From Candidatus Poseidoniales archaeon (GTDB taxonomy: Archaea > Thermoplasmatota > Poseidoniia > Poseidoniales > Thalassarchaeaceae), in contig JAKUTA010000091.1 in the NCBI GenBank assembly GCA_022447885.1, positions 1-5,677 of the forward strand: DNA of 5,677 bases. Direction: 5' to 3'. Numbering within the stretch: the first letter of the stretch is position 1; every line of letters starts with the position of its first letter. Below are positions 1 through 5,454 of the stretch, piece after piece. The notes under the pieces are model-generated. The model had not been told where the DNA came from. It did not search any database and saw only the letters and a program-made list of their open reading frames with translations. A program made the position numbers and the translations under genes.

Positions 1-2520
1 CAGCGGCTGCGCGAGAACCGCGACCAAGGTGCACCGCAACTGATCGTCGAGGACCTGTGGGAGTTGCTGCAGTACCACATCACGACCTACTTCAACAACC
101 AGACCAGCGGCATACCTCCAGCCCGACATCGCTCAGGCCGCCCGCTGAAGACGCTCACCCAGCGTCTGAAGGGCAAGGAGGGTCGCTTCCGTAGCAACCT
201 GTCCGGCAAACGCGTCAACTTCTGCGCGCGCTCGGTCATCTCTCCCGCTCCCTGCCTCGGCATCAACGAGGTTGGTGTGCCGAGGAGAATTGCGAAGGAA
301 CTGACGGTTCCCGTGCGTGTGACCAGCCGCAACCGTGAGCAGTTGCGCCAGATGATCCTGCGCGGACCCGACGAACATCCCGGTGTGAACTACATCGTGC
401 GCGGCGATTCCCATCGCGTGCGCATCACCGATCGCACCAAGTTCATCTGGTCCGGGTTCCGCTGCCATAATCCAGAATGCCACGGCGGCGACATAGAGCG
501 AGATGAGCCCTATCCCGGCCGCTCGCCGGCGTTGAACGGCGTGCTGCCAGCCCCCAACTTTCTGCCCGGGTTGGAGATCGTCGAGGAGAAGATCCGCAAG
601 CCGGACGGGACGATCGAGACGGTCGGCTGGAAGCCGGACCTCGAAGCCACCCTCCACAACCTGCGCGGAGAGGATGGGGCAGGAAACAGTCTGCCGGAGG
701 GCGACGCGCGTGCGGTCATCCACTACAGATGGGAGTTCGAGCACAACCATCCTGACGAGAAGTTCCCCGAACAACTGCAGGTCATCTGCCCGCACTGTGG
801 CTCCCCGGTTGCTGAGGAGTCGGAGGAGCGCACACCGGTCGAGGACAGGCTGTCGACCATCGACTGGGAGGAAGGCAAGCCGAAGCCGGGAATGGTTGTT
901 GAGCGTCACTTGATCGACGGCGATGTGACCATCTTCAACCGACAGCCGTCACTGCACCGCATGTCGATGATGGTGCACGAAGTGCGAGTCATGGATGGCA
1001 AGACCTTCCGCTTCAACCTGGCAGTATGCACCCCGTACAACGCTGACTTCGATGGAGACGAGATGAACCTGCACATCATTCAGTCCGAGGAGGCACGCGC
1101 CGAGGCGAAGATATTGATGCGAGTCCAGGAGCACATCCTCTCACCTCGCTATGGCGGCAGCGTCATCGGTGGCATCCACGACCACATCACCGGAGCGTAC
1201 CTGCTCACCCACGGCGATCGAATCATCCCGAAACCTATGGCGATCGAGGTACTCGGCACGATCGGTTGGACCGGCGAGCTGCCGAAGTTGGTGAAGGACG
1301 CAGATGGCGTACCTGGATACCTCGGCCGGGAACTGCTCAACCTGCTCATCCCGTCAGGCATCAGCCTGCGCTTCAAGAGCCGCACCAAGGAGGATGTCGT
1401 GGTTGTCGACGGGGAGATCCTGTCAGGGACCATCGACAAGAACGGAATCGGTGCCGAGGATGGTCGCCTGCTCGACGCGGTCGTGCAGACTCATGGCCCC
1501 ACCCGCGGTGCGAAGTTCATCAATGACATGACGCGCTTCACCATCGGCATCTGCTCGTCGCTAGGATTCACGACTGGCATCGACGATGAGGACCTGCCAG
1601 CGGAAGCCCGTGCACAGATCGCTGAATTGAACGTCAGGGCGAAAACCCAGGTAGATGTGGAACTCGGCAAGTTCGGAAAGGCTGGCAAGGGCGAGTTGCT
1701 CAATCAGGCGATGGTATGCGACAAATGCAACACGCACGCCTACGACAGCCACACGATTGCATTCGATCCCATGGCGGGAGTGTGGGACGCGGGCAAGACT
1801 CTCGAGAAACCCGAGAAGTGCCCGAACAGTGATTGCGAATACAATCAGGGTTCCAAGACCAAGGCGAAGAGCGTGAAGTTCGTGGAGCATGCTTCACACG
1901 GGAAGACCCAGAAGTTCACCTACGAGAGCCGCCCCGGCCGCACGCCGCTGGAGACGCTCGAAGAGAACATCATGAAGATTCTCGACAGTGCCCGCTCACA
2001 GTCCGGCGAGGTCGCCAAGGATTTCCTTGTAGGTGACAACGCTGCGGTCATGATGGCCGTCTCTGGCGCTCGTGGTTCGATGGAGAACCTGTCGATGATG
2101 GCCGGTTCGATCGGCCAGACTCGTGTGCGCGGACAGAGGCTCGAGCGTGGCTATCAGGACCGGGTGCTGCCTCACTTCCGGAGGATGGCCAAGGGAGCGC
2201 AAGAGAAGGGATTCGTCACCTCGTCATTCAAGCGGGGCCTGGAGCCCACAGAGTTCTTCATGCTCTCGATATCCGGCCGCGAATCGCTGGTGGACACCGC
2301 TGTGCGCACAAGCAAGTCTGGCTACATGCAGCGCCGATTGATCAACGCCATGGACGACCTGAAGGTGAACAGTGATGGCCCGCACTCGGTGCGCAACACA
2401 GCCGACCGCATCATCCAGTTCAGTTACGGCGAGGATAGCATCGACCCGACACGCAGTGTGAAGGGCTCGGCGGTGAACATCCAGATGGTGCTCGACAACG
2501 CGCTCGGAGGTGGTAAGTGA
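1..2520 (+). CDS. rpoA1: DNA-directed RNA polymerase subunit A' (Rpo1N), 5'-truncated
   Basis: This is the N-terminal half of the split archaeal largest RNA polymerase subunit (Rpb1/beta' homologue), cytoplasmic and part of the transcription core. The reading frame is open from base 1, so about 839 residues are present and the N-terminal clamp part (probably about 250 residues) lies outside; the TTG at 64 is not a start. Visible in order: switch/lid region with KTLxQRLKGKEGRFRSNLSGKRVNF (residues about 49-74), the VERHLIDGD and FNRQPSLHRMS segments (about 300-325), the catalytic metal loop NADFDGDEMNLH at bases 1039-1074 (Asp349, Asp351, Asp353 of the fragment), pore/funnel (about 500-740) and bridge helix ending in DTAVRTSKSGYMQRRL (to about 779). 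It ends with the usual FSYGEDSIDP tail. Unusual are two long insertions with four cysteines each (about 430-885 and 1699-1929) and substitutions at the bridge-helix N-terminus. It overlaps A'' by one base. Identity is essentially certain. Confidence 0.98.
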   Translation, partial: QRLRENRDQGAPQLIVEDLWELLQYHITTYFNNQTSGIPPARHRSGRPLKTLTQRLKGKEGRFRSNLSGKRVNFCARSVISPAPCLGINEVGVPRRIAKELTVPVRVTSRNREQLRQMILRGPDEHPGVNYIVRGDSHRVRITDRTKFIWSGFRCHNPECHGGDIERDEPYPGRSPALNGVLPAPNFLPGLEIVEEKIRKPDGTIETVGWKPDLEATLHNLRGEDGAGNSLPEGDARAVIHYRWEFEHNHPDEKFPEQLQVICPHCGSPVAEESEERTPVEDRLSTIDWEEGKPKPGMVVERHLIDGDVTIFNRQPSLHRMSMMVHEVRVMDGKTFRFNLAVCTPYNADFDGDEMNLHIIQSEEARAEAKILMRVQEHILSPRYGGSVIGGIHDHITGAYLLTHGDRIIPKPMAIEVLGTIGWTGELPKLVKDADGVPGYLGRELLNLLIPSGISLRFKSRTKEDVVVVDGEILSGTIDKNGIGAEDGRLLDAVVQTHGPTRGAKFINDMTRFTIGICSSLGFTTGIDDEDLPAEARAQIAELNVRAKTQVDVELGKFGKAGKGELLNQAMVCDKCNTHAYDSHTIAFDPMAGVWDAGKTLEKPEKCPNSDCEYNQGSKTKAKSVKFVEHASHGKTQKFTYESRPGRTPLETLEENIMKILDSARSQSGEVAKDFLVGDNAAVMMAVSGARGSMENLSMMAGSIGQTRVRGQRLERGYQDRVLPHFRRMAKGAQEKGFVTSSFKRGLEPTEFFMLSISGRESLVDTAVRTSKSGYMQRRLINAMDDLKVNSDGPHSVRNTADRIIQFSYGEDSIDPTRSVKGSAVNIQMVLDNALGGGK
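430..885 (+). other. Insertion in A' with CX4C...CX2C putative zinc module, near the dock
   Basis: In the archaeal A' subunits I know, the segment GPDxxPGxNY...RRIRV is joined to the (L/E)PGxVVERHL segment by only some 10-15 residues. Here about 150 residues separate them. The extra sequence holds CHNPEC (Cys155 and Cys160 of the fragment, bases 463-480) and CPHC (Cys263 and Cys266, bases 787-798), about 102 residues apart, with a charged middle part that contains proline-rich turns and a likely beta hairpin (EEKIRKPDGTIETVGWKP). The four cysteines fit a split zinc ribbon. The reading frame is intact and the core motifs on both sides are well conserved, so it is a genuine in-frame protein insertion, not an intein: no splice-junction Cys/Ser start or HN end is visible. 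Its boundaries are approximate. Confidence 0.75.
1699..1929 (+). other. Insertion in A' funnel with CX2C...CX4C putative zinc module
   Basis: The funnel part of A' normally has two antiparallel helices joined by a short turn, with a PGR(T/S)LEE motif at the start of the second. Here the first helix ends around KAGKGELL, and the second resumes at RPGRTPLETLEENIMKIL (bases about 1930-1983). The 70-75 residues between contain CDKC (Cys573 and Cys576 of the fragment, bases 1717-1728) and CPNSDC (Cys607 and Cys612, bases 1819-1836), 30 residues apart, and then a lysine/histidine-rich stretch (KTKAKSVKFVEHASHGKTQKF). The spacing suggests a small zinc ribbon or zinc finger. The cysteine pattern is the mirror of the first insertion. 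Zinc binding is inferred only from the cysteines. Confidence 0.75.
2506..2512 (+). promoter_or_regulatory. Shine-Dalgarno site for A''
   Basis: GGAGGTG matches the complement of the archaeal 16S rRNA 3' end and lies inside the last codons of A'. It serves either the GTG at 2517 (6 bases after GGAGG) or the ATG at 2520 (9 bases after). Both are in the same frame. ATG is the commoner start codon and gives a TGATG stop/start overlap, whereas the 6-base spacing is closer to that of the downstream genes (6-7 bases), so the choice is not settled. The site implies translational coupling of A' and A''. Confidence 0.75.
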
Positions 2521-4064
2521 TGGTAGTCAAGTCAGCGACAAAGAAGAAGCTCATGGACATGGACATCCCGGAGGAGTACGCCCATCAGCTCGCTGACGGC
2601 CGGAAGTGGGATAATGTCAAGGAATTGGCCTCAGGAGAAATCGCCAAGATATGCTGGCTATCGTCTGACGAGGCTCAGCAACTCCACGACCGCATCCAGT
2701 CGTTCAAGAAGCGCAGCCGCTCCGATTCTGGCGCTGCCGGCCTTGCGACCACCGTCGTGCGCGCCCGCCGTGCCCCCCGGCGCGGCAGGCAGATACTGCA
2801 GCAGGAGTTGGAATCATACGACCGCGAGCAGAAGGACATCCAACTGAACAAAGGACTGACCGACACACTGTTCTACGCTCAACTCAATGAACTGGTAGAG
2901 GCTAATGGGTACCCGATATCTCCCAAGTTGCTCGCCGATCTCTCATCCGCCTTGGAGGAGAGGGGTGTGAAGAAACTCACCACCAAACAGGCGGAGAAGG
3001 TGCTCACCGAGACAGCAGCGCAACTCAAGCGGGCAATCGTGGATCCCCATGAGGCGGTAGGAATCCTGACAGCGCAGTCGATCGGAGAGCCAGGCACCCA
3101 GATGACCATGCGCACCTTCCACTACGCTGGTGTGGCGACGGTCAACGTCACTCAGGGTCTACCGCGCATCATCGAACTGGTCGATGGTCGCAAGGTTCCC
3201 AAGACCCCGACGATGCGCATACATCTCGTTGATGGTGTCAAGACCGACGAGGTGGAGGTGCGCAAACTCGCTGCCTCGCTCGAGGTCACCCAGACGAAGG
3301 ACATCGCCGCCATCGAGACCGATGTCACGCACCGACGCATCACGCTGGAGCTCATCCGCCCCAACCTGAAGCAGAAGAACATGACCGGCGTGCAGGTGCG
3401 CGAACTGCTCACTCGCAAGTTGCGCCTGTTCGTCGATGCGGACCATGAGACCCGCCCGAAGAGCCTCATGATCATCCCAGGGCGCAAGAAGGAGGAGGAC
3501 GAGGTCACCCCCAACTACACCGAGTTGCTGGCGCTCGAGGAGAAGGTGAAGGACCTGCGGCTCAAAGGTGTCGCTGGAATCGATCGGGCGACCACCCAGT
3601 TGAATGCCGACACGGGTGAGTTCTACATCTCGACCATCGGCAGCAACCTGGCTCGTGTCAGTGAGTTCGAGGCGATAGATTGCTCGCGCACCTACACCAA
3701 CAACATCACCGAGATTCACGAGTACCTGGGAATCGAGGCGGCACGCCAGGCGATCATCAACGAGTTGCAGATGACGCTGGCGGAAGCGAAGCTTGTAGTG
3801 GATGTACGCCATCTGCTGACCATCGCCGACGTGATGACCAGCGAGGGCGAGGTGCGTGCGATCGGCCGCCACGGTGTGAGCGGCACCAAGCACAGCATCC
3901 TCGCACGCGCGGCGTTCGAAGTGACGGTGAACCACCTGCTGCAGGCGGGGGTCATCGGTGAGCGGGACCACCTCAAGGGAGTTGCCGAGAACATCATCGT
4001 TGGTCAGCCGATATCCCTGGGGACCGGCAGTGTGGAGTTGTTCTACATCCCCGATGGGAACTGA
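2520..4064 (+). CDS. rpoA2: DNA-directed RNA polymerase subunit A'' (Rpo1C) with extra N-terminal domain
   Basis: This is the C-terminal half of the split largest RNA polymerase subunit and completes the active site with A'. From the ATG at 2520 it has 514 residues, against roughly 390-400 for a typical archaeal A''; the surplus is N-terminal. Layout: residues about 11-64 a helix-hairpin-helix-like module, about 65-91 an Arg-rich linker, about 108-180 the usual helical lead-in, then the trigger-loop region GEPGTQMTMRTFHYAG (about 189-204) with the catalytic histidine at residue 201 (bases 3120-3122). After NVTQGLPRIIELVDGRK come the jaw and cleft parts. The C-terminus has the family tail: RHGVSGTKHSILARAAFE and ENIIVGQPISLGTGSVEL. 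No intein is seen, although A'' genes of some archaea carry one. An in-frame GTG at 2517 could add one residue. It is surely cotranscribed with A' (one-base overlap) and probably with L30e (24-base gap). Confidence 0.97.
   Translation: MVVKSATKKKLMDMDIPEEYAHQLADGRKWDNVKELASGEIAKICWLSSDEAQQLHDRIQSFKKRSRSDSGAAGLATTVVRARRAPRRGRQILQQELESYDREQKDIQLNKGLTDTLFYAQLNELVEANGYPISPKLLADLSSALEERGVKKLTTKQAEKVLTETAAQLKRAIVDPHEAVGILTAQSIGEPGTQMTMRTFHYAGVATVNVTQGLPRIIELVDGRKVPKTPTMRIHLVDGVKTDEVEVRKLAASLEVTQTKDIAAIETDVTHRRITLELIRPNLKQKNMTGVQVRELLTRKLRLFVDADHETRPKSLMIIPGRKKEEDEVTPNYTELLALEEKVKDLRLKGVAGIDRATTQLNADTGEFYISTIGSNLARVSEFEAIDCSRTYTNNITEIHEYLGIEAARQAIINELQMTLAEAKLVVDVRHLLTIADVMTSEGEVRAIGRHGVSGTKHSILARAAFEVTVNHLLQAGVIGERDHLKGVAENIIVGQPISLGTGSVELFYIPDGN
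2550..2711 (+). other. Helix-hairpin-helix-like N-terminal domain of A''
   Basis: Residues about 11-64 of A'' read like a tandem HhH module of the RadA N-terminal or bacterial alpha-CTD type: a short helix (IPEEYAHQLADG), the turn RKWDNVKELAS, a helix, then KICWLSSDEAQQLHDRI, which parallels the common pattern (E)I.GLSEE.A..I. The hairpin glycines that usually contact DNA backbone are missing: the first hairpin reads MDIPEE, and the second has Trp46 where Gly is usual. The fold is therefore plausible but the DNA-binding function is not assured. A basic linker, RARRAPRRGR (bases 2760-2789), follows after about 16 residues rich in Ser, Ala and Gly. This part is not in the A'' core as I know it. 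Confidence 0.6.
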
Positions 4065-4077
4065 GATACAGATTACA

Positions 4078-4083
4078 GAGGGG
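4078..4083 (+). promoter_or_regulatory. Shine-Dalgarno site for L30e
   Basis: GAGGGG lies in the 24-base gap after A'', 5 bases before the ATG at 4089 (7 bases if measured from GAGG). It supports this start and shows that L30e can be translated independently of A'' ribosomes. No TATA box is visible in the gap, so transcription probably continues from the polymerase genes. Confidence 0.7.
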
Positions 4084-4088
4084 AACGG

Positions 4089-4388
4089 ATGGATCTGGTA
4101 AGACAACTGAAGACGGCGTTGAGCAGCGGCACCCTGCTGCTGGGACAGAACCAGACGTCCGATGCCTGCGCCACCGGCGATGCGGAACTCGTGATCTTCG
4201 CCGCCAACTGCCCACAGGAGTTCATCGACGACCTGACCAGCCGCCATCCGGACGTGCCCATGCACCGCGTGAACATGGTGAACCGCGACCTCGGCGCCGC
4301 CTGCGCCAAACCGTTCCACATCAGCACCATCTGCGTCATCGACGCGGGCAACAGCGACCTGCTGAGCCTGCAACCCAACCTCGACTGA
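4089..4388 (+). CDS. rpl30e: 50S ribosomal protein L30e
   Basis: A 99-residue protein of the L7Ae/L30e/S12e RNA-binding family; L30e is a component of the large ribosomal subunit in archaea and eukaryotes. Visible family traits are the start MDLVRQLKTALSSG, the GQNQT glycine-containing RNA-contact loop (about 19-23), the strand AELVIFAANCP (about 32-42), where the ANCP signature is typical of L30e, and the C-terminal strand and turn STICVIDAGNSDLL (about 79-92). Length is normal. Position directly after A'' is the canonical place of rpl30e in archaeal rpo operons, which makes L30e much more likely than L7Ae or another paralogue. The stop codon overlaps an inverted repeat (4387-4408). The gene normally next in the operon, nusA, is not found downstream. 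Confidence 0.93.
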   Translation: MDLVRQLKTALSSGTLLLGQNQTSDACATGDAELVIFAANCPQEFIDDLTSRHPDVPMHRVNMVNRDLGAACAKPFHISTICVIDAGNSDLLSLQPNLD

Positions 4389-4408
4389 ACCAACCCGCGG
4401 GTGGGTTC
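4387..4408 (+). terminator. Inverted repeat at the end of the L30e gene; possible transcript end
   Basis: Bases 4387-4391 (GAACC) pair with 4404-4408, then one A/G mismatch, then 4393-4395 pair with 4400-4402, around the loop CGCG; an alternative reading is the palindrome ACCCGCGGGT at 4393-4402. The stem begins inside the L30e stop codon. No T-run follows, which archaeal polymerases usually need for intrinsic termination, so this may be only an RNA 3'-end stabilising hairpin or chance in GC-rich DNA. Confidence 0.3.
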
Positions 4409-4441
4409 CCGGTGTTGAAACAGGGATTGAGACTCCACCTT

Positions 4442-4468
4442 GCACGGCAGGTTTGATGTGCTCCGTGC
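4442..4468 (+). repeat. Short inverted repeat upstream of the unknown gene
   Basis: GCACGG at 4442-4447 and its perfect reverse complement CCGTGC at 4463-4468 enclose a 15-base spacer, and end a few bases before the Shine-Dalgarno region of the gene at 4483. It could be an operator or a 5'-leader hairpin, but six base pairs is short. The rest of the 94-base gap between L30e and the unknown gene has no recognisable BRE/TATA promoter; the most AT-rich part is around 4413-4428. Confidence 0.3.
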
Positions 4469-4472
4469 CCGC

Positions 4473-4481
4473 GGGGTGAGG
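4473..4481 (+). promoter_or_regulatory. Shine-Dalgarno site for the unknown protein
   Basis: GGGGTGAGG includes GGTGA, complementary to the archaeal 16S rRNA 3' end, and sits directly before the ATG at 4483 with spacing comparable to that of the L30e gene. It decides the start codon of a gene that otherwise lacks a recognised family for comparison. Confidence 0.65.
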
Positions 4482-4482
4482 T

Positions 4483-5436
4483 ATGAGCGTGACGCTTCCC
4501 AAGATTCTTGAGCATCTTGGTGTTGAACTACGCCCGCTGAACCTCGTCAGCCGCACCCCTGGAATCGTATGTCTGGGTGAGTTGGAGCTGCTTCCTGAGA
4601 GTCTGAGGGAGGTTCCAGTGGTCTTGGGAGCCTACGTCTGGCATGCACAGCCAGGGTGGGCGCCGATCGATCGGCTGGAGTTGGAACGCTGGCTGGTCGA
4701 TGCCCCGTCAGGCTGCCACTGGCTGGTATCTGAGCGCAAACTGGTGGAGATGCGCGCTCCACCACGTCGAGACGACATCGCGCTCATCCTCTGGGGGCCC
4801 AAGCGCATCTCTCAATGGCTGGGAACCGCTGTCCTCTCGGGCGAACTCGCAGTCGATATGTCCCCGTCGACTTCTGAGACGATGGTGAATGTCGCCGAGC
4901 GGGCTGCGGTTGCAGAACCGCCTCCAGCAGGGGTCGCCTTCCGCCCGCGGATCCAATTGAGCAACTGGTTCATCGAGAAGGGATTCGAACCCTTGGCGAC
5001 CCAGCCGTTGTTGCTGTCGGCGAAGTTGTGGACCATCGAAGGAAACCTGGTGGGCCCCGAGGATGCGCGTGAGCGTAATTCCTGGACGCTGCTGGAGGAC
5101 CCGTTCAGCGGTGTCCTCGATCAGGCTGGCGATTTCGATGCACTCGAACATATCCCGAATCTGGAGCGGCTGCTGCCCGAGAACTGGCTCGATGAGACCA
5201 GTCTGCGCGCAGCGCTGCCCGAGTTGTGCGAGGAGCGGCGCTCGTGGGAAGTGCGTCGACAGGGAGACGAAGGCACTGTGCTGGGAAATCTGCTGCATTG
5301 GTGGCGGCTGGACCTCGATTCAGCAGCCTTCACCTCACGAGAAGCATTCCTGCCTGCCTGGAAGGTCAACGCTCCAGGCAGGGGATGGATCATAGTTCAC
5401 GGTCTGTCCGGCAGGATGCTACCGTGGAATCGCTGA
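4483..5436 (+). CDS. Unknown tryptophan-rich protein, 317 residues
   Basis: I do not recognise the family. The frame is supported by a good Shine-Dalgarno motif, a full-length open frame filling the gap between L30e and PurP, and a globular composition. It looks soluble: no signal peptide, no membrane segment, no cysteine pairs. A two-part build is likely: residues 1-126 (with ILWGPKRISQWLG near 102-114), a low-complexity Ser/Thr/Ala/Pro linker at about 127-152, and a C-terminal part from 153 to 317 that ends WIIVHGLSGRMLPWNR. I count 16 Trp in 317 residues (about 5 percent), several times the usual share, spread over both parts. No catalytic motif could be assigned. It follows L30e by 94 bases and so could be read through from the rpo operon or have its own promoter. 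It converges on purP with only 18 bases between stops. A lineage-specific conserved protein is my best guess. Confidence 0.8.
   Translation: MSVTLPKILEHLGVELRPLNLVSRTPGIVCLGELELLPESLREVPVVLGAYVWHAQPGWAPIDRLELERWLVDAPSGCHWLVSERKLVEMRAPPRRDDIALILWGPKRISQWLGTAVLSGELAVDMSPSTSETMVNVAERAAVAEPPPAGVAFRPRIQLSNWFIEKGFEPLATQPLLLSAKLWTIEGNLVGPEDARERNSWTLLEDPFSGVLDQAGDFDALEHIPNLERLLPENWLDETSLRAALPELCEERRSWEVRRQGDEGTVLGNLLHWWRLDLDSAAFTSREAFLPAWKVNAPGRGWIIVHGLSGRMLPWNR
5353..5382. repeat. Perfect 10-bp inverted repeat with 10-base loop
   Basis: CCTGCCTGGA at 5353-5362 is exactly reversed and complemented at 5373-5382, with a 10-base spacer. It lies within the last codons of the unknown gene (about 55 bases before its stop) and about 70 bases past the purP stop on the other strand. 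No T-run follows on either strand. It could form a strong RNA hairpin in either transcript. Confidence 0.6.
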
Positions 5437-5454
5437 AGGTCGGCGTTTCCGGCA

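Noticed and set aside
64..66. TTG at 64 as the start of the A' gene
   Set aside because: The frame is open to base 1 and the upstream codons encode the conserved LRENRDQGAPQLIVEDLWE segment, so the gene simply runs off the left edge.
430..885. Intein in A' as an explanation of the extra sequence
   Set aside because: Inteins start with Cys/Ser, end in HN followed by Cys/Ser/Thr, and carry block motifs; none is seen at the edges, and the insert (like that at 1699-1929) is too short for a full endonuclease intein.
133..909. Minus-strand open frame of 258 codons opposite A'
   Set aside because: It is antisense to well-conserved polymerase sequence and its product shows no family trait; the frame stays open because of codon bias.
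4389..4482. Archaeal BRE/TATA promoter for the unknown gene
   Set aside because: No TTTATATA-like octamer or purine-rich BRE was found; the most AT-rich stretch (about 4413-4428) does not match well enough to call.
3159..4556. Long minus-strand open frame of 465 codons across A'' and L30e
   Set aside because: It lies opposite two certain genes, and its product has no recognisable motif and a composition typical of antisense reading of GC-rich coding DNA.
4708..5298. Minus-strand open frame of 196 codons opposite the unknown gene
   Set aside because: The plus-strand frame is longer, has a good Shine-Dalgarno motif and better globular composition; the minus frame has neither.
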